Shown here piece by piece: positions 1-5,076 of a stretch of DNA of 5,076 nucleotides. The notes beneath the pieces are model-generated. The model did no database searches. It was not told the DNA's origin and worked only from the letters and a program-made list of their open reading frames with translations. Within the stretch, counting starts at the first letter, position 1; every line of letters begins with the position of its first letter. The position numbers and the translations under genes are program-made. Origin of the DNA: Sediminibacterium ginsengisoli (lineage in GTDB: Bacteria > Bacteroidota > Bacteroidia > Chitinophagales > Chitinophagaceae); assembly GCA_943324415.2 (NCBI GenBank), contig CALPLN020000135.1:1-5076 (forward strand), given 5' to 3'.

Positions 1-1
1 A

Positions 2-49
2 GAACATGATCAATTGTTCAGCGAATTATTGGATTTAGAAGCAAAATAA
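2..49 (+). CDS. C-terminal tail of an upstream gene (partial, unidentified)
   Basis: The frame starting at base 2 is open from the window edge and reads EHDQLFSELLDLEAK before TAA at 47-49. The peptide is acidic and leucine-rich, with the pattern of an amphipathic helix, which is common at protein C-termini. The other two forward frames stop at once or give a less protein-like reading. Only 15 residues are visible, so no family can be assigned. An open run this short can also occur by chance, hence the modest confidence. If real, the gene runs in the same direction as pfkA and ends about 220 bp before it. Confidence 0.5.
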   Translation, partial: EHDQLFSELLDLEAK

Positions 50-50
50 A

Positions 51-78
51 TTCAATAGTATCGATGCAATCGATTGAA
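51..78 (+). other. Weak dyad after the upstream reading frame
   Basis: Two copies of the palindrome ATCGAT (60-65 and 69-74) are separated by GCA and flanked by TTCA (51-54) and TGAA (75-78). An RNA hairpin of about 6 bp with a 3-base loop is possible. No T-run follows, so this is not a convincing intrinsic terminator. It could be a protein-binding dyad or have no function. Confidence 0.25.
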
Positions 79-165
79 ATCATGTCTTATTTCACAAACA
101 ACTGTTAGGTTATTTCTATTTTTATAGATTGATCAAATGATAATGACAATCTGTGTATAAAATCA

Positions 166-196
166 GCTGATAATTGATTTCAAATGATTAAATTTG
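166..196 (+). promoter_or_regulatory. Candidate Bacteroidota-type promoter for pfkA-pyk
   Basis: TAAATTTG at 189-196 matches the Bacteroidota -7 consensus TAnnTTTG exactly. The -33 position at the preferred 19-base spacing is GCTG (166-169), which keeps only the final TG of TTTG, so the -33 element is weak. Transcription would begin near position 200 and give a leader of about 69 nt that folds into the two hairpins listed next. The -7 box also lies in the small dyad CAAAT-N6-ATTTG (181-196), where a regulator could compete with polymerase. That last point is inference. Confidence 0.5.
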
Positions 197-243
197 GGGC
201 TCCGTTCTTTCGGTAACCCATTGATTTATGATTGTAAATCAAT
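197..243 (+). promoter_or_regulatory. Two tandem hairpins in the pfkA 5' leader
   Basis: The first hairpin is imperfect: GGG (197-199) pairs with CCC (217-219) and CCG (202-204) with CGG (211-213), around the loop TTCTTT. The second starts on the next base and is a perfect 9-bp stem, ATTGATTTA (220-228) with TAAATCAAT (235-243), around a 6-base loop. No T-run follows, so the pair does not form a terminator. It ends 25 bases before the pfkA ATG and would occupy most of the predicted leader. A role in mRNA stability or translational control is possible. I do not recognise a known riboswitch class. Confidence 0.5.
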
Positions 244-268
244 ACATTAAATGACAAATTGAATCGAC

Positions 269-1255
269 ATGTCTACTAAAAAAGTAAACAAAATTGCTGT
301 TTTAACATCTGGTGGAGACGCCCCCGGCATGAATGCCGCTATCAGAGCTGTAGTTAGAACAGGATTATACCATGGATTAGATGTTTTTGGGGTTACAAGA
401 GGCTATAATGGAATGATTGAAGATGACATTTATCAAATGGATTCAAAATCAGTTGCAAATATTATACAAAGAGGTGGTACCATTTTAAAGACAGCAAGAA
501 GTAAAGATTTTTTTGAACCAGCTGGTCGAAAAATCGCTTATGAAAATCTTAAAAAAAGAGGCATTGATGGCATCGTTGTCATTGGCGGTGATGGTAGTTT
601 CAAAGGAGCACAAAAATTTAGTAACGAATTCGATATTCCTTGTATTGGTTTACCAGGCACTATCGACAAAGATATAGCAGGAAGTGATTTTACGATTGGT
701 TTTGATACTGCTGTAAATACCGCGGTAGAAGCCATTGATAAAATTAGAGATACAGCTGATGCACATGATCGATTATTTGTAGTCGAAGTAATGGGCCGCG
801 ATGCAGGCTACATTGCTTTACATAGTGGAATCGCCACTGGAGCTGAAAATATCTTGATCCCTGAATCAAAGACAGATATGGAAGCATTGGTTGCTAATTT
901 AACGGAGAAAGAAAAACGAAAAAAATTAGTGAACCTAATTGTAGTGGCAGAAGGGGATGAATTTGGCGGCGGTAATCAAGTAGGCGATTATTTAAAATCA
1001 AAATTACCCAATGCAGATATTCGTGTTTGTATCCTAGGGCATATTCAAAGAGGTGGTGCACCAACCTGTTTAGATCGTTTGATCGCTAGCAGAATGGGCT
1101 ATCATGCCGTTGAATGTTTATTGAACGGAAAACACAATGTCATGGTGGGTATCGAAGACAATAAAATGAAATACACCCCATTAGACAATGCTGTAAAAGC
1201 AAAACAAAAAATTTCAGAAGAATGGTTAAAGATTGTAAAAATCTTAGCTAGTTAA
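269..1255 (+). CDS. pfkA: ATP-dependent 6-phosphofructokinase
   Basis: This cytosolic enzyme phosphorylates fructose-6-phosphate to fructose-1,6-bisphosphate, the committed step of glycolysis. Its 328 residues are the usual length for the bacterial PfkA group (about 320). Visible motifs are GGDAPGMN (15-22), GGDGS (106-110), PGTIDKD (129-135), the substrate-binding VEVMGR (172-177) and HIQRGG (258-263). Gly109 in GGDGS and Gly130 in PGTID, in place of the Asp and Lys of pyrophosphate-dependent enzymes, indicate ATP as phosphoryl donor. The catalytic Asp is D133 in TID. The allosteric arginines known from E. coli have counterparts at R26, R30 and R68. Lys134 stands where E. coli has Asn. An in-frame TGA at 260-262 makes ATG 269 the only nearby start. 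The leader is A-rich with no Shine-Dalgarno motif. The gene is probably co-transcribed with pyk. Confidence 0.97.
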   Translation: MSTKKVNKIAVLTSGGDAPGMNAAIRAVVRTGLYHGLDVFGVTRGYNGMIEDDIYQMDSKSVANIIQRGGTILKTARSKDFFEPAGRKIAYENLKKRGIDGIVVIGGDGSFKGAQKFSNEFDIPCIGLPGTIDKDIAGSDFTIGFDTAVNTAVEAIDKIRDTADAHDRLFVVEVMGRDAGYIALHSGIATGAENILIPESKTDMEALVANLTEKEKRKKLVNLIVVAEGDEFGGGNQVGDYLKSKLPNADIRVCILGHIQRGGAPTCLDRLIASRMGYHAVECLLNGKHNVMVGIEDNKMKYTPLDNAVKAKQKISEEWLKIVKILAS

Positions 1256-1294
1256 TCCATAAAAAAAAGAATAAAAACAACCCCAATAATTACA

Positions 1295-2746
1295 ATGAGT
1301 CAGTCCACTTACAAACAAAAACACCATAAAACTAAAATCGTTGCAACAGTTGGTCCAGCTTGCGAAACTTATGATCAATTAAAAGCTTTAGTGATTGCAG
1401 GTGTCAACGTGTTTAGATTAAATTTCTCTCATGGAAGCCATGAAGACAAAAAGAAAATCATTGACAATATTAGAGGGATCAACAAAGAATTAAATTGTTC
1501 TATAGCTATATTAGGTGATTTACAAGGTCCTAAATTAAGAGTAGGTGAAATCGAAAACAATCGTTTAGAAGTTAAAGAAGGCGATATTCTAACTTTCACA
1601 AATACAAAATGCATTGGTACATTAGAAAAAATATATGTATCCTACCCTAACCTTGCTGGTGACGTTGTTGTGGGTAATACCATCATGATTGATGATGGAA
1701 AAATCGAAGTATTGGTTCACAGTGTAGAATCAAATGGTGATGTAAAAGTGAAAGTAACCTTAGGTGGGATCATTTCATCTAAAAAAGGGGTGAACTTACC
1801 TGATACAAAAATCTCCTTACCAGCATTGACTGAAAAAGATTTAGAAGATGCCGCGTTCATTATCAAAGAAGAATTAGACTGGGTTGCTTTGAGTTTTGTG
1901 AAGCGTGTTGCAGATATTGAAATGTTAAGAGCAATCTTAAACGAACACAAGAGCAAGTCTAAAATCATTGCTAAAATTGAAATGCCAGAGGCGTTGACCA
2001 ATATTCGTGATATCATCATTGCAAGTGATGCCATTATGATTGCACGTGGTGACTTGGGTGTTGAGTTACCAGTAGAAAAGATTCCATTGATTCAAAAAGA
2101 ATTGATCAGAAAATGTATTCATAGAGCGAAACCAGTGATTGTGGCAACACAAATGATGGAATCAATGATTGATAGAGTTAAACCAAACCGTTCAGAAATC
2201 ACTGACGTTGCGAATGCCGTAATTGAAGGGGCTGATGCGGTCATGTTAAGTGGCGAAACCGCTACTGGTCAATTCCCAGTATTGGTGATTGAAACAATGC
2301 GTAAGATCATTTCTGAAGTAGAAGAAAATGGATACAAATACAATCGTTCAGAAGACTTAAAACCTCAACCCCACTCTCCTTCATTCTTAAGTGACGCTGT
2401 TTGTTACAATGCTTCAAAATTATCTGAAGACAGTAACGCGCACGCTTTAGTAGGTATGACACAGAGCGGTTACACTGCATTTATGTTAAGTAGTTTCCGT
2501 CCTAAATCCCCCCTATTCATTTTCACACAAGAACAAAGATTAGTGACCCAATTGTCATTGAGCTGGGGCGTTAAGGCTTTCTATTATGACAAAGAAGAAA
2601 GTTTAGATGCGATCATCACAGATCAAATCCAAGTTTTGAAAGCTCAAGGTTTTGTAAACAAAGGTGATATTGTCGTAAATACAGGCAGTACTCCAATTAA
2701 ATTACACTTACCAACAAATATGATTAAAATCAATAAAGTTGATTAA
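1295..2746 (+). CDS. pyk: Pyruvate kinase, probably K+-independent type
   Basis: This cytosolic enzyme transfers phosphate from phosphoenolpyruvate to ADP, giving pyruvate and ATP. At 483 residues it is a normal bacterial length. The A-domain barrel shows TKIVATVGP (13-21), RLNFSHG (41-47), AKIE (226-229, catalytic Lys227 and metal ligand Glu229), ARGDLGVE (250-257, metal ligand Asp253) and VATQMMESM (283-291, Thr285). The B-domain lid covers roughly 84-180. The C-terminal domain (about 360-483) carries TQSGYTA (389-395), where effectors bind in relatives, and ends in a TNM-type segment. The motif DLQGPKLRV (75-83) has Lys where K+-dependent enzymes have Glu. ATG 1295 is the first ATG after pfkA, 39 bp downstream and in the same frame as the pfkA stop. 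The gap is A-rich and has no promoter or terminator, so a pfkA-pyk operon is likely. Confidence 0.97.
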   Translation: MSQSTYKQKHHKTKIVATVGPACETYDQLKALVIAGVNVFRLNFSHGSHEDKKKIIDNIRGINKELNCSIAILGDLQGPKLRVGEIENNRLEVKEGDILTFTNTKCIGTLEKIYVSYPNLAGDVVVGNTIMIDDGKIEVLVHSVESNGDVKVKVTLGGIISSKKGVNLPDTKISLPALTEKDLEDAAFIIKEELDWVALSFVKRVADIEMLRAILNEHKSKSKIIAKIEMPEALTNIRDIIIASDAIMIARGDLGVELPVEKIPLIQKELIRKCIHRAKPVIVATQMMESMIDRVKPNRSEITDVANAVIEGADAVMLSGETATGQFPVLVIETMRKIISEVEENGYKYNRSEDLKPQPHSPSFLSDAVCYNASKLSEDSNAHALVGMTQSGYTAFMLSSFRPKSPLFIFTQEQRLVTQLSLSWGVKAFYYDKEESLDAIITDQIQVLKAQGFVNKGDIVVNTGSTPIKLHLPTNMIKINKVD

Positions 2747-2750
2747 TACG

Positions 2751-2776
2751 AAGGCCTCATTATTGAGGCCTTTTTT
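2751..2776 (+). terminator. Intrinsic terminator after pyk
   Basis: AAGGCCTCA (2751-2759) pairs perfectly with TGAGGCCTT (2764-2772) around the loop TTAT, and the T-run continues to 2776. It begins 4 bases after the pyk stop codon. It closes the pfkA-pyk unit and implies that the next gene depends on its own promoter or on read-through. Confidence 0.92.
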
Positions 2777-2808
2777 ATACCTTTAAAATTCAAATTTAAA
2801 AGACAATT

Positions 2809-4707
2809 ATGCTTGAATCATTTGAGAAAGTCCCTGTTAAAATTTACAAAGATGTCGCAGCTGGCTCCAATGCAGTTGCAGCACAAATTGCTACCTTAAT
2901 TAAAGAAAAACAAGCACAAGGTATTCCATGTGTTTTGGGTATGGCTACTGGTGCAACACCCATTTTATTGTATAAAGAATTAGTTAGATTACATAAGGAA
3001 GAGGGCCTAAGTTTTAAAAATGTAATCACCGTTAATTTGGATGAATACTATCCTATTCCACGAGATGCGTATCAAAGTTATTGGAGCTTCATGCATCGCC
3101 ATTTGTTCAATCATGTAGATATTGATCCTAAAAATATTCATCTTCCTAATTCAGAATGGGGCAAAGATGAATTAAAAGAAAAATGTGTTGCTTACGAACA
3201 GACCATCGAAAAATTAGGTGGTATCGATTTACAAATTTTAGGCATTGGTAAAAATGGTCATATTGGATTCAATGAACCAGGCTCTAGTTTTCACTCTAAA
3301 ACAAGAGTGATTCATTTAGATCAACTCACTAGAATGGCCAACGTTTACGAGTGGCATGATTTAAATAAAGTTCCGAAATTAGCCATCACAGTAGGTATCA
3401 GCAGCATCATGAAAGCAAAGAAAATCGTTTTGCTTGCATGGGGCAATAAAGCTGAGATTGTAGCTAAAGCGGTAGAGGGAGATGTAACAGAACAATTACC
3501 TGCAAGCGTATTACAAAATCATGATGATTGTACCTTTGTAATTGATGAATTGGCTGCGACAGAATTGACAAGACATAAATCTCCATGGTTAACTGGTGCA
3601 AATGATTGGACACCACAGATGATTAAGAAAGCCGTTATTGGATTGGCATTAAAACTCAATAAAACTGTTTTAAGCTTAACCTCTGACGATTATAAAGAGA
3701 ACAGTTTATCTGATTTATTGGTCATCAAGGAATCTGTCTACGATATCAATTTGCAAGTGTTTTATATGTTACGTGATTCCATCACTGGATGGCCTGGTGG
3801 AAAACCCAATGCAGTTATCCCTGCTCACCCAGAGCGAAGTGAACCACATAGTAAGAAAGTATTAATCTTCTCTCCTCATCCCGACGATGATATCATTAGT
3901 ATGGGAGGCACATTTATGCGCTTACATGATCAAGGACACGATGTCCATGTAGCTTATCAAACCAGTGGTAATATTGCAGTAACAGATGAATTTGTTACAA
4001 GATTTTTAGATTTCGCTGTGGGCTTTGAAGATCTTTTCGGAATCGATAATAAAAAGAGCCAAGAAATTTTGACCAATGCTAGAGCTTATTTAGCTAGCAA
4101 GGAGATCAATCATTTAGATAGTCCTGAAATTCGCGCCATAAAAGGTTTGATTAGAAGATGTGAAGCCAAAGCAACTTGTAGATATGTAGGCATCGCTGAA
4201 GACAATTATCATTTCATGAATCTTCCATTTTATGAAACGGGCATGATTGATAAAAAACCAATGAGCGAAGCAGATATTGAAACCACCATGGAACTATTAC
4301 GCAAAATTCAACCGCATCAAGTGTATTGTGCTGGTGATTTAGCAGATCCACATGGCACGCACAAAGTTTGTTTGGATGTCGTTTTTGAAAGTATGCGTCG
4401 ATTAAAAGCTGCTGGTGATACTTGGGTGAAAGATTGTTGGGTTTGGTTGTACAAAGGCGCTTGGCAAGAATGGGATATTTCTGAAATTGAAATGGCTGTC
4501 CCAATGAGTCCAGACCAAGTATTGAAAAAACGCTTTGGTATCTTCATACATCAATCTCAAAAAGACAGTGTTCCATTCCAAGGCACCGATTCAAGAGAGT
4601 TCTGGCAAAGAGCTGAAATTCGCAACGCCAATACGGCTAATTTGTATGCTAACCTTGGTTTAACCAAATATGCAGCAATGGAAGCCTTTGTGCGTTGGCA
4701 TTATTAA
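2809..4707 (+). CDS. Glucosamine-6-phosphate deaminase-like / PIG-L deacetylase-like fusion
   Basis: Residues about 1-255 form a NagB-type domain: phosphate-loop-like ATGATP (46-51), NLDEYY (76-81, Asp78 as proton acceptor), GIGKNGHIGFNEP (145-157, His151 and Glu156), R175 and K214. NagB converts glucosamine-6-phosphate to fructose-6-phosphate and ammonia. Asn149 replaces the ring-opening Asp of E. coli NagB, a change also seen in Bacillus-type NagB, so activity is plausible. Residues about 350-540 form a PIG-L/LmbE domain with the metal motif SPHPDDD (355-361) and a second site, DPHGTHK (513-519). This family removes N-acetyl groups from GlcNAc-type substrates. The linker carries ITGWPGGKPNA (325-335). 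There is no signal peptide or membrane segment, so it is cytosolic. At 632 residues it is far longer than NagB alone (about 266) but matches the long form I recall from Bacteroidota. An in-frame TAA at 2797-2799 fixes ATG 2809. The actual substrate is uncertain. Confidence 0.9.
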   Translation: MLESFEKVPVKIYKDVAAGSNAVAAQIATLIKEKQAQGIPCVLGMATGATPILLYKELVRLHKEEGLSFKNVITVNLDEYYPIPRDAYQSYWSFMHRHLFNHVDIDPKNIHLPNSEWGKDELKEKCVAYEQTIEKLGGIDLQILGIGKNGHIGFNEPGSSFHSKTRVIHLDQLTRMANVYEWHDLNKVPKLAITVGISSIMKAKKIVLLAWGNKAEIVAKAVEGDVTEQLPASVLQNHDDCTFVIDELAATELTRHKSPWLTGANDWTPQMIKKAVIGLALKLNKTVLSLTSDDYKENSLSDLLVIKESVYDINLQVFYMLRDSITGWPGGKPNAVIPAHPERSEPHSKKVLIFSPHPDDDIISMGGTFMRLHDQGHDVHVAYQTSGNIAVTDEFVTRFLDFAVGFEDLFGIDNKKSQEILTNARAYLASKEINHLDSPEIRAIKGLIRRCEAKATCRYVGIAEDNYHFMNLPFYETGMIDKKPMSEADIETTMELLRKIQPHQVYCAGDLADPHGTHKVCLDVVFESMRRLKAAGDTWVKDCWVWLYKGAWQEWDISEIEMAVPMSPDQVLKKRFGIFIHQSQKDSVPFQGTDSREFWQRAEIRNANTANLYANLGLTKYAAMEAFVRWHY

Positions 4708-4744
4708 TTTAAAGTGGTTTTTAAAGTATTATTTGCCCTTTTCC

Positions 4745-4775
4745 TTTGGTAAAATGGTATTTTGAGGTATATTTG
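4745..4775 (+). promoter_or_regulatory. Bacteroidota housekeeping promoter for tRNA-Arg
   Basis: TTTG (4745-4748), a 19-base spacer and TATATTTG (4768-4775) match the Bacteroidota primary sigma consensus TTTG-N19-TAnnTTTG at every fixed position. Transcription should begin near 4780, about 29 bases before the mature tRNA. The promoter sits in the 101-bp gap after the fusion gene, so the tRNA is its own transcription unit. Confidence 0.85.
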
Positions 4776-4780
4776 CACCC

Positions 4781-4802
4781 CTTATTGACCTGGGTTAGTA
4801 AG
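4781..4802 (+). other. Hairpin in the tRNA-Arg precursor leader
   Basis: CTTATTGAC (4781-4789) pairs with GTTAGTAAG (4794-4802) around the loop CTGG, giving 9 bp with two G-U wobbles. It would start almost exactly at the predicted transcript 5' end and stop 6 bases before the tRNA. It could protect the precursor or affect RNase P processing. It may also be chance pairing. Confidence 0.45.
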
Positions 4803-4808
4803 TGGAAT

Positions 4809-4882
4809 GGCCCCGTAGCTCAACTGAATAGAGTATTTGACTACGGATCAAAAGGTTTCAGGTTTGAATCCTGACGGGGTCA
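4809..4882 (+). tRNA. tRNA-Arg (anticodon ACG)
   Basis: A full cloverleaf folds. The acceptor stem is GGCCCCG (4809-4815) with CGGGGTC (4875-4881), with one G-U at 2-71 and discriminator A4882. The D stem is GCTC/GAGT. The anticodon stem is TTTGA/TCAAA with loop CTACGGA, placing anticodon ACG at 4843-4845. The variable loop is 5 nt and the T stem is TCAGG/CCTGA. A34 should be edited to inosine by TadA so that the tRNA reads CGU, CGC and CGA. CCA is not encoded, so it must be added after transcription. The T loop is TTTGAAT instead of TTCGAAT, and the D loop has GA instead of GG at 18-19; the two changes complement each other. Confidence 0.96.
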
Positions 4883-4883
4883 C

Positions 4884-4913
4884 AAAGCCCACACGAACAG
4901 TGTGGGCTTTTTT
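4884..4913 (+). terminator. Intrinsic terminator of the tRNA-Arg unit
   Basis: AAAGCCCACAC (4884-4894) pairs perfectly with GTGTGGGCTTT (4900-4910) around the loop GAACA, an 11-bp stem, with a T-run reaching 4913. It starts 2 bases after the tRNA 3' end. On the opposite strand no long T-run follows, so it acts rightward. The tRNA is therefore monocistronic. Confidence 0.94.
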
Positions 4914-4969
4914 ATTGCAAAGAGCCGTTGAAAGCTCGCTTTCATAAAGGCGAAGAGCAATAAAAAAGC

Positions 4970-4996
4970 AAAAACATCAGCGCAGCTGATGTTTTT
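4970..4996. terminator. Second terminator-like hairpin, better suited to leftward transcription
   Basis: AAAAACATCAGC (4970-4981) pairs perfectly with GCTGATGTTTTT (4985-4996) around GCA, a 12-bp stem with a 3-base loop. On the plus strand the Ts lie within the stem and AAAGG follows. On the minus strand the stem is followed by GC and then a run of six Ts. It may therefore end a transcript coming from the right of the window, or act in both directions as backup to the tRNA terminator. Confidence 0.6.
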
Positions 4997-5026
4997 AAAG
5001 GGCTTTGGGTACGACCAATGCGAAGA

Positions 5027-5048
5027 GGATGTTGCGAAGCAACCATCC
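5027..5048. repeat. Third hairpin downstream of the tRNA
   Basis: GGAT-GTTGC (5027-5035) pairs with GCAAC-(C)-ATCC (5039-5048) around the loop GAA, 9 bp with one bulged C. No T-run follows on the plus strand, so it is not a standard terminator. It lies in the terminal stretch 4914-5076, where I see no supportable gene. On the plus strand an open frame starts at 4999 and runs off the window edge, with an ATG at 5029. Confidence 0.45.
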
Positions 5049-5076
5049 AAGTAAAAATACTCCCCCTCCATTTCAA

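Noticed and set aside
1717..2034. A 105-codon minus-strand reading frame inside pyk
   Set aside because: It lies wholly within a strongly conserved gene on the other strand and shows no recognisable motif, so it is a shadow of pyk codon usage.
2778..2785. TACCTTTA before the fusion gene as a -7 promoter box
   Set aside because: It lacks the final G of TAnnTTTG, and no TTTG or TTG lies at the 19-base spacing, where terminator stem sequence is found instead. A promoter is expected in this gap, but this one is too weak to list.
2782..2800. AT-rich near-palindrome just before ATG 2809
   Set aside because: The pairing is only A-T with a bulge and a 2-base loop. In a stretch this AT-rich it is expected by chance.
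4214..4547. Two overlapping minus-strand reading frames inside the fusion gene
   Set aside because: They overlap each other and the conserved C-terminal region in other frames, and neither has a recognisable domain or a start context.
4930..4943. Short dyad GAAAG-CTCG-CTTTC between the two downstream terminators
   Set aside because: Five base pairs without a T-run or further support is too little to call a functional element.
4880..5071. A 63-codon minus-strand reading frame across the end of the window
   Set aside because: It runs through the 12-bp hairpin and the tRNA terminator into the tRNA 3' end, and its translation resembles no family I know. A coding role is much less likely than non-coding hairpin sequence.
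1..5076. A new defence, mobile or CRISPR-like system
   Set aside because: No spacer-repeat array, transposase, integrase, toxin or nuclease gene is visible. The three complete genes are metabolic and the rest is a tRNA unit and hairpins.

Overview
The window looks like chromosomal sequence from a Bacteroidota bacterium, probably near Chitinophagaceae or Sphingobacteriia. Three things point there. The DNA is AT-rich, and the starts have no Shine-Dalgarno motif but lie in A-rich leaders. The tRNA promoter is a perfect Bacteroidota type (TTTG-N19-TATATTTG). The long NagB-like/PIG-L-like fusion protein is, from memory, typical of this phylum. The genus-level placement is inference.

Layout: positions 1-49 hold the likely last 15 codons of an upstream gene. 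Positions 50-268 are a non-coding leader with a small dyad, repeated ATTGAT words, a candidate -7 box and two tandem hairpins. Then come pfkA (269-1255) and pyk (1295-2746), 39 bp apart and probably co-transcribed, closed by a strong intrinsic terminator (2751-2776). Next is a 632-codon gene (2809-4707) for a glucosamine-6-phosphate deaminase-like domain fused to a PIG-L/LmbE-type deacetylase-like domain. A self-contained tRNA-Arg(ACG) unit follows: promoter 4745-4775, leader hairpin 4781-4802, tRNA 4809-4882, terminator 4884-4913. The last 163 bases hold two more hairpins and no gene I can support.

Together the genes form a sugar-catabolic block around fructose-6-phosphate. The NagB-like domain could supply Fru-6-P from amino-sugar phosphates, PfkA commits it to glycolysis, and Pyk makes pyruvate and ATP. 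This is mostly housekeeping DNA, and I see no mobile element, CRISPR array or defence system. The points worth a second look are the deaminase/deacetylase fusion, the K+-independent signature of the pyruvate kinase, the structured pfkA leader, the A15/U48 and A19/U56 tertiary pairs of the tRNA, and the hairpin-rich end of the window.
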